Part shown: positions 27,404 through 39,900 of the stretch, one piece after another
Position numbering within the stretch: the first letter of the stretch is position 1
Layout: each line of letters starts with the position of its first letter
Origin: Rotaria sordida
Taxonomy: Eukaryota; Rotifera; Eurotatoria; Philodinida; Philodinidae
Direction of reading: 5' to 3'
NCBI GenBank assembly: GCA_905250125.1
Contig: CAJNOL010000295.1
Coordinates: forward strand, 1 to 64,000
Length of the DNA: 64,000 bases
Position numbers and translations under genes: made by a program
The notes under the pieces: model-generated
Told to the model about the DNA's origin: nothing
The model's input: only the letters and a program-made list of their open reading frames with translations
Databases searched by the model: none

Positions 27404-28708
27404 ATTCATTTACTAATCTATATACGTTTCTTCGTTTTCTTTTTTTTTGTTCTTCTTTGTTTTTCCTTCTACTTTTTTCTTGTCTCCTCTTTTTGGTTCT
27501 TTGTAGCTCTGTTCAATGAGCAACAGATTTGTGAGTTTGTGTGAGCGTGCGTGCGTGTGTGTGTCTGTTTTGGGTTTATTCTCTACTATGCATTGCTCCA
27601 AGCAAAAAACTATGCTTTGTTTCGTTTTTGTTGTTTTCTTTGTTTTTTTTTCATATCTTGACTATTCCCGCAAATCCCCTCTCTCTCTCTCTCTCTCTCT
27701 CTCCTGTTTTTCTTTTTGTTCGATATTTATTTTCATGTGATCATTCGAACAAGTTTCTCCTTTGCCCACTCTAAACATATATATAGATTAGCCGATCTCA
27801 TTTCTTCGTTTTTTTCTCTATTATGAAAAGTACATGAAAACAAAACCAAAAAAAAAGCAAAAAAATCTAACCGAGATTCTTTTATGTTTCTTGTCCTTGT
27901 TTCTTCATTTTCTTTTTCTCGTTTCTTTTTTTTTGTCCGAAAATTTAGAAGACAAAAAAATATGAAAGTTTTTGTTTCCTAAGCAAAAAAAAACCTAGAC
28001 TTTTCTTTATAGTCTAATCAAAAAAATTCGTATAATGCCAATGAAAAAAACAAAAACAACATCTTCGCTTTTCTCTCTTTCTATGTTTTTCTTGTTTGTC
28101 CTTGTCTATTGAGCAAAAGAAAAGAAAAAAAAGTGAATAAAAAAAAAAGTGAATAAAAAAAAAGACAGAGAGACTAATTTTTTTTTATTCACTTTTTTTT
28201 TTTTGAAATTTATGTATCCATGTTGAACAGTCAGTCACTTAGCAATCAGGAAGTCTTAGCCTAAGTTTTAAACACCTGTCCCTAGTCCACTAAAGTCTCT
28301 CTCAAAATTTTGAAAATTTATTGGGAAAAAAAAATTATATGCCTCGGTTATGGAATGTACACTTTTTTGTTCGTTTTCTTTATACATATTGTTGGGTTTT
28401 TGTTTTTTTTCTTTCCTTATTGATTCTTTTTTCTTCTACTGCTAGTTGTAACAGTGCGCGTGTATGTGTATTTGGGTGATGAAACAAATTGATGTAAAAG
28501 TTGTATTTTGAAAACGAAGAAAATTGCGTCATATAAAGGAAAGATAAAAAAAATAAAGGATGAGGCAAAAATGGGGGAAAAAAATTCTTTTTTTTCTTTT
28601 TTTTTTTGTATTCATGTTATGATTAACAAAGCAAAGAAAATTAGGATTAGAAAGATCTAAATAGAAAAATTTTTATTTAGATGTTTGTGGTAAGAAAAAA
28701 GAAAAGAA
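27404..28708. other. PEX5 3' region and intergenic low-complexity DNA
   Basis: Mostly T-rich and C/T-rich sequence following the PEX5 stop, including a (CT)n run at 27680-27703. An A/T hairpin at 28140-28204 repeats AAAAAAAGTGAATAAAAAAA and then its complement. Short open frames here (27413-27601 minus; 27516-27774 plus; 28380-28568 minus) are low complexity and not called. Confidence 0.6.
28140..28204. repeat. A/T-rich perfect-arm hairpin
   Basis: A-run, GTGAATA, A-run (twice, 28130-28163) is followed about 15 bases later by T-run, TATTCAC, T-run (28178-28204). The arms are essentially perfect complements. It might influence 3' processing of PEX5 transcripts or be a simple palindrome; I have no functional evidence. 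Confidence 0.6.
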
Positions 28709-30018
28709 ATGGCTGAAAATATATTATCAATTGATGAGAAAGATTTATTGATTACAAGAAAACATTGGAGATGATTATCTAAAGGAGATTTTAAATGAAA
28801 AATATCTTAAAGTTTATTGGAGAACAGCAACAACAGGTCGATCATATATTGCATATTTCTTACCTATGATTAAAATAGCAGATTCTTTTCTTACATGTTG
28901 GTTGTGAGGTAAAATTTTTATTGTAATATATGTTTAAAATATAATTACAGGTAACAGTTCTATTTGCTGGTCTTCATGCTTAGTGAGACAATATGAAAGC
29001 ATCTTGAAAATTACTAGGCCATCGTACAGTCTACTATGAATGTATAATTAAAGCAATGTTAAAACCAATAGAAATACTATTAGAAGACTTAAAATTTGTA
29101 TGTAGTACCGATTATCAACTATCACAGTATGAATAATAATTATTTCTTTGAATAATTTATATTAATCGTTCTAGAAAATATACATATGATGTTTATCGTT
29201 TATATTCTATTGTTTTTTGAACATTGAACTAAAAGAGCTGGTGTAGAAGTTGTTAAACAAGTAGATTCATCTTTATTCAGTGGTTTATTTTATCCTTGTC
29301 TTCAAATATTATGTTCAGAAACAAATAAAATTTGATAATATAAATCAACGAGAGATTTTTTACATTTGCTGAAGAAGTTTGTTAATATTTTTTTTTCAAT
29401 TATTCTAATATTGTTTGATTTAATTTAGAATTTACCAAAATTAGGTTATAAAAAGAAAAGTATTCATTTAATGAATCCAATGAGTAAATATGAATTTTGT
29501 TTTTTGTATTGAGATTATTAATTAAATTATTTATAGTTTTTGGTTGAAATGATGATAAAATGTCTGCATCTGATGAGAAAAAGTAAAAATTGATTTACTT
29601 GATACATCAGTACAAGTCAAAGCAAAACTTAATGAAGCTTTTTATGAAATGACAAATATTGAATAAAATGGTTTACTTACTTTTTGTAAAAATGTTATTT
29701 TTCTATTACTTAACGACGAAAGTTAGTTGTATCTAAATTTTGGATTATAATATAATAAATGTTTGTTATATATTTAATGAATTTGTACTTTTATAATCAA
29801 TTAAAAATGATCAATACTTAGAAGATGCATTTATTGAAAAAGTTATTTAGAAGATTATTCAATTTGATTTTGAAATTTTTTTATTAAAAAAAAATATGAA
29901 TGCTAATAATCTTTAAAATGGTTTTGCAGATCATCTTAATAAATTACTTGAACCAATTCGACAAGAATTGCAATATGAAGAAATGCAAAAATTCATATCA
30001 CTAGTTTATTCAATATAA
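28709..30018 (+). pseudogene. Decayed cytosolic tyrosyl-tRNA synthetase copy
   Basis: The intact enzyme charges tRNA-Tyr. Fragments in order match the catalytic core. [15 protein letters not shown] is followed after a frameshift by [18 protein letters not shown], then [20 protein letters not shown] (the Rossmann segment with the HIGH-equivalent, here YIAY). Next come VTVLFAGLHA-stop, HRTVYYECIIKAMLKPIEI, STDYQLS, YTYDVYRLYSIV, VVKQVDSSLLSGLFYPCLQI in slightly altered form, HLMNPM, DKMSASDEK (the KMSKS-loop equivalent), KAKLNEAFYEMTNIE and NKLLEPIRQELQYEEMQKF. At least eight in-frame stops or frameshifts occur, for example TGA after CWL near 28908, TAG near 28981 and TGA near 29219. Intron-like GT...AG spacers remain between the pieces, so this is a decayed duplicate and not a processed retrocopy. 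The C-terminal EMAP-like domain of animal enzymes is absent. Confidence 0.85.
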
Positions 30019-30988
30019 TAAAATGTTAATTAATAGAACTTGTTGATAAATTATCAAAATAATGAAATTTAAATATATAATTTACAGTCTTGTTATCTTT
30101 TTCTTTTATAAATATTTTCTTGTTATATTTTATATAATTTAAATGTTAATCAACAGTTCAGAATGTTTTGTAAAGAGCAATGTGGATTTATTTCTCCCTA
30201 GAATATAAACACATTCCAAATGAATTGAGTGAAATAACCAGGATTTTAACAGTGCGGTGCATTTAACATGATCGAGTCCAGTCTGATGGAACAGCTTGTA
30301 GTAGAGTTTAATTGCCATGACTTCGATCGGCGAGAGAACTCAAAGTTTCAGCGAGCAGCTCAGCCTCCCCTTGCTTACGTCACTAACTGAATCTAAAGCA
30401 AAAAATGACTTACGAGGAAAGTTCTCTAACTGATAAATCGCTTTCAAGTCGAGATTATCTGTATTATGTAGACTCAGATGAGCTACGAATATCCTGAAAA
30501 GAGTTCGTGTCTTTGACTTATTACTGCGGAGATACAAACTTTGCATAGAGACAGTCCTTAACGAGAATAGGTTTTTTTTGTGAATGTTTCAGATCTCGCC
30601 GCTATTTCTATTCTAAGATATAACTATGATCATAGCGTGTCTTTTAGATCGCTCATATAAACTACCAGATTTGATGTTTTTTTTTATTTCAGAATAGCTG
30701 CAAATCAAAAGATCTAAAACTATTCTCACTAAGACCTGTCTCTATGCAAAGTTTGTATCTTCACAGTAGTAACCTAAGAATATGAACTGTTTTCAGGGTA
30801 TTCGTATTTTATTTGGATCTACATAATACAGATAGTCTCGATTCAAAATCAATTAATCAATTGTAGGACTTCTCTCGTTAGAAAAATCTCCTATTCAATA
30901 GAACTTTAGTAAAAAAAAAAATTGGAAACGAACAAAAAAAAAACCATCATAGATTAGACCTAAAAATCTATTTTAGATTTAAAAATAA
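30019..30988. other. Intergenic region upstream of SKI2
   Basis: Contains a foldback element (30411-30879, annotated separately) and no gene. A TTTTAG pyrimidine/AG acceptor-like sequence ends at about 30975, 13 bases before the SKI2 ATG. Confidence 0.55.
30411..30879. mobile_element. Foldback element family A, copy 1
   Basis: Inverted arms: the left (about 30411-30575) contains GTCGAGATTATCTGTATTAT and TACAAACTTTGCATAGAGAC. The right (about 30715-30879) contains GTCTCTATGCAAAGTTTGTA and ATAATACAGATAGTCTCGAT. The central part contains TTTTTTTGTGAATGTTTCAG and TTTCTATTCTAAGATATAAC. Both arms and centre recur at 45758-46279. Termini resemble TTACGAG...CTCTCGTTA. There is no open reading frame, so it is non-autonomous. 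Confidence 0.8.
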
Positions 30989-33900
30989 ATGGCATCAACT
31001 AACCAATTTATTCGAAGTGACTTTGATATTTTACTTCATTCATTTGTTGATGAAAATCAATTTCCTTGGCTTGATCCTAGTCTACACGAACGGTATTAAA
31101 TCTATCAATCATATTTGCTTTTTTTTTTGTTGTCGTAATAAACATATTTATCTAGACAATTAACTACACATGATATTGATATTAATCGATTATTTACTAT
31201 TGAAACTCTTAATGATGATTATGATCTTGTCGCAGATAGAAATTTAACTACTGGTGAAATAATTGGTTTATGTGAAGTAAAAATTTCTTTTTTGTTTTAA
31301 ATTTTAAAATAATACATTTTAGATGATATTTAGATACCAATTATACCTAAACCAGTAATTAATATAAATCTTGAAGATGATCCACCATTATATCCTAATG
31401 AATATCTTCAACCAGCACCAATATCATGTCCTTGTTTATCTACAACTATAAATGAAATATCAAATGAAACTAATCAAGATTTAGAAACAATTATTAATCG
31501 AAATGATACAGATGTATTATTATCAAATAATGATAGTAAAAGTTATATAAAATTCTTTAAGTTTTTTTAGAAATAATTGATTTTTGTCTTTTTCAAAATA
31601 AAAAAGATCTTTTAAAATCATTATCAAATGAAGATGGTCTTGGTATGGATCTTTCATCGACAATAATTTCATTTAAACCAAATATTGATAATCAATATGA
31701 AACATTTCTTCATAAATGGAAATCTGATCTTGATGATATTAATTTACAATCAACATTTAATCAACAACAACAATCATCAATTATTGATGCACCTATACCA
31801 TCAAAACTTCGTCTTGGTAGTTTATTTGATATTCCATTACCAGAACTTAAATTTCGATCAACAACAAAAGATATAAATAAAACAGCTGAACAACAATTAA
31901 ATCGTTCGTATGCAATTGAATTAAATCCAAATGAAAAACTTGGAGATTTTCGTTTACGAGTACCTGATATGGCTATTCAAGTATACATACTGTTGTTGTT
32001 GTTTGTTTGTTTTTATTATTCTTTTCTTTCTTTTTTTCTTTTATAAATAGTATCCATTTGAATTAGATACATTTCAAAAACAAGCTATTTTAAGATTAGA
32101 AAATAATGAAAGTGTTTTTGTTGCAGCACATACATCAGCAGGCAAAACAGTTGTTGCTGGTTAGAATATAAATTCAATTATTTGATTGATTATATTAAAT
32201 ATTTATTTTTTTATTTTTTTTTAGAATATGCTATTGCTCTTGCACAAAATCATTCTACTAAGTATGTAATATGATTAATAAATAAACTAGATAAAAAAAA
32301 AATTGAGAAGACAAACGAAAAACTGTTAGTGTGCAATCCCTATGGAATTAAAATGTGAAACACGATGTAATTGCACTCATTAATCACTGGGAAATTGTTT
32401 TATTCGATCTATTTTGAAATAAATTTCTTCATCATCCTTTTACTTCATCCTCTGAAAATGTAATAAGGAAGTAATATTTGCACCGAAATTAACGACGGAT
32501 GGATGTAACCTCAATAACCCGACAATAGAAACAGCTAGCGACATCAGATTTTCAGCAATCGAAAGAAGAGAAGTTCGAACGTCTTTTTATCTGATACTAT
32601 ATAAGACAAAATTATTTTAAAATTCATCGTTGAAAAACATTCAAAAAAATTTACGAAAATGGTGTTCAATTTTGATGTCGACATGTACTTTAGATAGATG
32701 GAGTTCAGATTTATAGTTTAAGACACGATTCAGCTAATTATTGTCTTATATCTCAATGCTGAACAAATGAAATCGCGCATCTATTCGGTTAAATTATGTA
32801 GAATCTTGTTGATTTCTAGCAAATGTTCTCAGTTTTTATCAAAATTCTCTTGAAACAGAATACCATTTTCATGCATTGTTTTTAATGTTTTGAGAAGATG
32901 ATAGGATTTAAAATAATTTCTTCTAATATAGTATCAGATACAAAGATGTGTGAAGTTCTCCTCTTTAGATTGCTGAAAACCACAAGTCGCTAATTGTTAC
33001 CGTTGTCAAATTATTAAGCTTACATTCATCCCTCCTTAATTCTGAGGCACACATAAGTTCATAATGAGACGTTATTGACATATGATCTTTAATCGTATGT
33101 CAACAACGGCTGTCACGGTCTGTAATAGGTAATAATATAAAAGTCTAGAATGGTTTGGCTTTTCGAGTCATCATTATTGAGATATTGAAATTTTACTGAG
33201 TTCTTCAACAAAACGCTGTAGTCTCTCCGATCACACGGGAAAATGACTTTCAAGTTTTGACTTCAAACTTTGGTCGTACAAAGTTTGAATTCAAAACTCG
33301 ATTTTCTACGTGAGTTGAGTGGACCACAGTTTTTTGTTGAAAAACTCAGTAAAATTTCGAGAACGAAGGTTTGAAAAACCAAACTATTCTAGACTTTTCT
33401 ATTAGTTTCTAGTGGCCATCAAATGAACATCGTCTCGATTGAAAAGCGATTTAACACTTCAAGAGATTCCCTTACAATATGTCTGTGACGTCTATAGTAG
33501 GACTCAAATTTCTACCGCTATACTTCAGCACTCCTCTTTTAGATCGTGTTTCACAAAAATTGAGTATAGTAAATTAATTATATGAGATAATTTTCTTCAA
33601 ATGAATAAAATCCATGTAATTAAGAAATTAAGTTTTGATAATTGAAAAGTTCTTTTGCAAATAAGAAATGTTTAAAATATTTTAGAGCATTTTATACAAG
33701 TCCAATAAAAGCGTTATCAAATCAAAAATATTGTGATTTTAAAAAACGTTTTAATGATGTTGGCCTTCTTACTGGTGATGTTCAAATTAATCATGAAGCA
33801 TCATGTTTAATAATGACAACAGAAATTCTTAGGTACATATATATCTATTTAAAATTTTAAAATTACGAAAACTTGTTTTTCTCATATGAAGATCTATGCT

Positions 33901-36900
33901 TTATAATCGATCAAATACACTTAAATCTCTTGAATGGGTTATTATGGATGAAATTCATTATTTAAATGATACAGAAGTTTGTAGAAAGAAAATATTTTTG
34001 ATAAATAATAATATTTTTAATAGAGAGGTTTTGTTTGGGAAGAAGTATTAATTATGTTACCTGATCATGTTGGTTTAATAATGCTTAGTGCAACTGTATC
34101 GAATGCTCGAGAATTTGCTGAATGGGTTGGGTAAGATTATTTATTATTTTTCTAATCATAATTTAATATCAAAAAATAAATTTAGGCGAATGAAACGACG
34201 AAATGTTTATGTCATTTCAACGTAAATATATTTAGATTTATAAAAAGGAAAAAATTTATATATATATATTTTGTTTTTTTTGTATTTAGATTTAAACGAC
34301 CAGTTCCACTTGAACATTTTCTTTATACAGGAAATAGTACATCAACAAATAAAGAATTATTTATGTTAATAGATGCTGAACAAAAATTTCTTGAACGAAA
34401 GTATGTTAAACGATTTTATGATGTATTATAGGAAGGATATTTTTGTGTTTATTATAGTCATGCGCAAGCTGTTGCAGCTAAAGCAGCAAGACAAAAAGAT
34501 CGTCAACAAAATTTTGGATCTAAAACTCGATATGATAATTTAAATACTAATCAGGTATAATCATAAATTCAAGATTTTGATAGTGATGTCACGTACGATT
34601 GGTAGTTTATGAAATACGATTGAGAATGAGTGTTGAGATATAACGATAGATTTTTGGATCACTCTTTACAGATTGTGACAGACATCTTAATAATGCCGAT
34701 CTCTCCTTACTCAACGTGCAGCACGTATAGGCGAAACTGAAGTGTACTACAGGATTAATATGAAACACGACTGATTTTAAGATATCACATGAATTGTTTT
34801 TCGTCGATAGTTTCGCGGAATGCTCTAAATTGTTGCCAATTTTTGTATAGGAGTATTTAGAATGAAAGAATAGATTCATTTTGTCCATAACCACATGTTT
34901 GAGTCACCCTCTATGATCAAGAAAATGCTTTCGACGAAGTATTTTTTCGGCCAAAAGCATTCATATCAAGATACCTGTGATTTGCTCTATTTTCTCACAT
35001 CCTATAATGCAATTCTTGATTTACAATGTGTAAGCAGTTCCATTATGTTTCACACTTTACTGCCACAGAAATTGCACTAATAATGTTTTTAATTATAAAC
35101 AAACATATTTTGTATTGAAAGCTAATAAATATAAATATTATTGAAAATTAACTATAATACTGGCAAAAGTTTTTGAGATTATTTGAAGTTATATCAAAAC
35201 TTAGAAATTTTATAATAACATCTAAGAGAATGATCAGTAGCTTTCTTTCGTTTGAGCTAACAAGAGAACCTTTTCAGCTGCCTCCTTTTGATTTTCATGA
35301 TTTCTTTTTGTCTATAGATACTCCATAGTGTTCTAATAAAAATTCTAAAAGCATTCGGATTTCTCTTGAAATTTTACTAATCTATAGAATTTTTAATATG
35401 TCTATTTTTTTAGAGACTTCAAGTTTTCAAAAAACTCGTATTTTTGAAATCTGATCTGAAACTTTGTGCATATAGAAATTTCAACTAGACTAGTTTTCAT
35501 AAAAAATCTCAGAAGGTTTGAACAAAGTCTCTTCGAGATATGAAGCTTTCAAAAAATGCATGTCGTATACACTACTCATCGAAAAGGATCTATATCTCGC
35601 AGAGACTTTGTTGAAAACTTTTGAATTTTTTTTTATGAAATCTAATCTAGTTGAGTTCTCTATATGCGCAAAGTTTCAGATCAAAATTCGATAGCTTAGT
35701 CAAATATGAATAGGAACTCCATTCCTTTTTGGAGCTTTTATTAAAACTCCATGTAGTATCCTATAAGCGAAAAGAAGCCATTGAAATTAGAAGCAGGCAG
35801 CTGAAGAGATTCCCTCGTGAGCTATCTTATATTCTATGAGAAAATAAGTTCTAATGATTTGTTAATCTTCCTAATCGTTTTTTTTTCCTATAAATAGATC
35901 TGATTTCAATTCTATTTAGTAATCACGAATACACAAGACATTATTGAATAGTCGACAATAATACATTTATAATTTATTAGAATTTCTCTCTTCAAAAAGT
36001 CAACTCACGAAGGACAAATTTGATATCTTGAGTGTCCATTGACTTAGTTAAATCGATGAAGACCTTGAAGTTTTTCTTCTCCGCAATACTAATAGAATTT
36101 CTAAGAATTTTCTTTTTTGTTCTTAGAATAAAACCTTATGGACATCAACAATTTATGTGTTACGTGATAAACAATTATTACCTGTTGTTTGTTTTGTTTT
36201 TTCACGTAAACGTTGTGATGATTATTTAGAATTAGTTAAAGGACTTGATTTAAATTCTCAAGAAGATAAACATTATGTATCACAATTTTTTCGACAAGCT
36301 TTATCACGACTTAATGAATCCGATCGACAATTACAACAAGTAAATTTATTACTTATTTTAATCAAATATTTGTATATATGATTTTTATTATTAATTAGGT
36401 TATTAATATGCAAGAAATGGCTAAACGTGGTATTGCAATACATCATAGTGGTGTTTTACCAATATTACGTGAATCAGTTGAATTATTATTTCAAACTGGT
36501 CGTATTAAAGTTCTTTTTGCAACAGAAACATTTGCAAGTAATATTATTGAACAATTTTATTCTTGTAGAAAAATATTCTTTTTTTTGTTTTTGTTTTTTA
36601 GTGGGTATTAATATGCCTGCAAGAACTGTTCTTTTTGATTCATTACAAAAACATGATGGTAAAGGTTTTCGTGAACTTATACCGAGTAAGTAAAAAATAA
36701 TTCATATGAGAAATTTTTTATATGTTTAATAATTATTAAATAAATAATAATTTTAGGTGAATATATTCAAATGGCTGGTCGTGCAGGTCGTCGTGGTTTA
36801 GATAAAACTGGAACTGTTATTGCCTTATGTAAAGGTGATGTTCCTTCCATATCTTCACTCAAAGGCATGATACTGGTAAATAAACAAGATAAAAATATTG

Positions 36901-39900
36901 TCTGAAAATAAAACAGATCTCGAACTTGTGTCATATATATATATATAAAGACAGTAGAGAAATGAAAAATACAATAGAAGATTAGTAGTGGCGCTATAAG
37001 AGAATAGATCAGGCTCTTATGATTACCGAAATATTGTATTTTTACAGTATTTTTTTTTTCAATAAAATTTTAGGGTAAATCTGCTCAACTTCAATCACAA
37101 TTTCGTTTAACATATTCAATGATATTAAATTTTCTTCGTGTTGCTGAATGTCCATTAGAATATATGGTATCAAGTTCTTATTCTGAATATCATAGTCAAA
37201 AAGCTAATGCACGTGATATAATAGCAACAAATAAACTTCGTTCAACAATTGAAACACTTCATCAATCAATAAAATCATTTTATACGGATGAATTAAAAAA
37301 TTATTTTCATCAATGTCAACAATTTTGGAATATAATTTTTCAAATTCAACAAATTTTAATTAATCATGATAAAATTTCACATCGTTTACTTGATGATTTA
37401 CTTAAATGTGGACGAATTATACGTATACGTAATATATATGAAATTGATATACCAGCTATTGTACTTGATGGTTCATTTAATTCAACAGGAAAAAATATTA
37501 ATCATCAACGTATTATATCTGTTTTAATTATAAGTCAATCAACAAATCATTTATTAACTGATTTAGATAGATTAATTTTAAAAGAAAATGAACAAATGTT
37601 TATTTTACCTGTACAAAAATGGAATATAAATATAAATAATTCTGAACAAGAAAAATTAATTTATCAAATTAAAAATATTAATATAACAGATTTACTTGAT
37701 ATAACAAATGAAATAATACCAAATATAAAATATAATAAAATATTAGAAGATCATTGGAATCATCGTATGAATGATACATTTGATATTGAACTTGAATCAA
37801 CTATTGGATATGATAAAGGATTAAGACAAGCAATAGAAAAATTAAAATTAATTAGACAAAATTCTAGTAATCAATCAAGTAAGTTTAGTATATTAAAATG
37901 AAAAAACAAAATCATTAATACAATCGTCTTCGATTGATTAAAAGACAATAGATACTTATGTTAATTTATAAATCTACAGTCTTTTCTATTGAAAAATGAA
38001 TTTAAAAATTAAGATACACATTTTTTTTTCGAATGTGAGACGAGTTCAAAAAAAATGTTTATCTGTCTGATGAATTCTAAGCATATGTTTATACATAATA
38101 TTAGCAAGATCAGTTCTCTCAGAAGTGTTTATCTTAACTATCGTCAATATGTTTGAACTAGATCAGTTGACAAACAGTAGAGTAATGCAAATTAATGTTC
38201 ATTTTATTTTTTCTTACGAACTTAAACAAGCTTTGAATAGATCAAAATGTAAAGTATACAAAACACAAAATTCGAGTGGATTTTATTTTTTTTATGCTTT
38301 AATAGAGATTGAAGAGTTGGTTATGAGTATGTACTTTTTATTTCAATAAGATCATTCTTCTGCTGGAAAAAGTTCAATAACCTGATAAGACTACATAATT
38401 CAAAAAAAAAAAATTATTTGCTTAAATTTAAAATTAATAACGTAAGACAACCTATTATCCATATATATATGGAGAGAGACTTATAGCATATGCTTATAGG
38501 CATTTTTGTAAGAGAAAATAAAACTAAATATCTTATCTCATTTGAATCACTAGATTTCGAGCTACAAAGGTCTCCATTGAATTTTTTTTCTTGTTAAGAA
38601 AATTTAGAATTTTCTTATCCTGATGAGAAAAAGACTGAAAACGATCTTTTCTACAGTAGTTTTGATTATCAGAATTCAGTTGAAAAACAAAATAAATAGT
38701 ATATTCAGAATTAGCATGGAAAATTACACTGAGTCGTAAACATTTTAGTAATATCATTGGTCCCATAGCAAACACATTTTTACTCTTCTCTATTTCTTCC
38801 TATGAAATTTTGTCCGTAGTCCGCATTGGAAATAAACTTTTTAAAAATATATGTGACTTAGTATAGTTTTCCATGCTAATTTCAAACTTACTATTTACTT
38901 TGTTTTTCAAATAAGTTCTGATAATGAAAACTGCTATAGACAAGGTCATTTTTGGCTCTTTTTTTACTATGAAAATAGGAAAATATTAAAAATCGTAAAA
39001 ATCAGTATTGTTTTTAGATAAATTGTCAATTTTGTCATATATGTAATCTTATCAGGTATTTGATCTTTTTCAAACAAAATAGTAGTTTAATTGAAATTCA
39101 TGTCAATCTCCTCCTAAATAAAAGCCTCTAATTCTAAAGTAGTTAGTTGGGCATATATGTTTTTTTCTGCCATAATAAAATTTTTACATAATTAATTAAA
39201 CATAATTATGATATATAAGTCATATTTTGGATACTTTAAACACCTACATGATTGTATTGATTCAACATAAATTAAAATGAAAATATATGAGAATGTAAAA
39301 CAAATTTTCCATAGCTAACAGGTGAATAAATGAACAGATGTTTAAAAACTTAATTTGAATAAACTACTAATATTTCAACAAATTATCGAGAATATTGCGA
39401 ATAAACTTTCACTGAACGTAAATGAGAGAAAGATGCTAATGATATTAACTACATACTGAACAACAAATAATAATGAAATTCAAAACGAATACTTTTCTTA
39501 TCTAACACTTCAAACAATTAATAAGAAAGAATGATCACGTCACGATACCACCGCATTAAAGAATTCGAAAAAGTATATATTCATAATCAATAATCTATGC
39601 AAACTTTAAATGATAAAAAATCAGTTGAGGATAATAATCATTCAAAAAACTATCAATATGATGTAGAAACATATGAAAGATGATCAAATTTTGATATTCT
39701 TATTCAATTTGATTTATATATTTTTCAGTTGCATCGAATCGTTTTATTCTTTTAAATGATTTTTTAACTAAAACATCTCAATTATCATTACTTAATGATC
39801 TTCATGAACTTAATTTAAAACTTGAAAATGAAATTTATATAAATGTTAATGAAAATTTTCATCATATACGTAAATTAAAATTTTATGAAAATAAATATAA

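Noticed and set aside
30340..30546. 68-codon minus-strand open frame
   Set aside because: It lies within the inverted arm of a foldback element.
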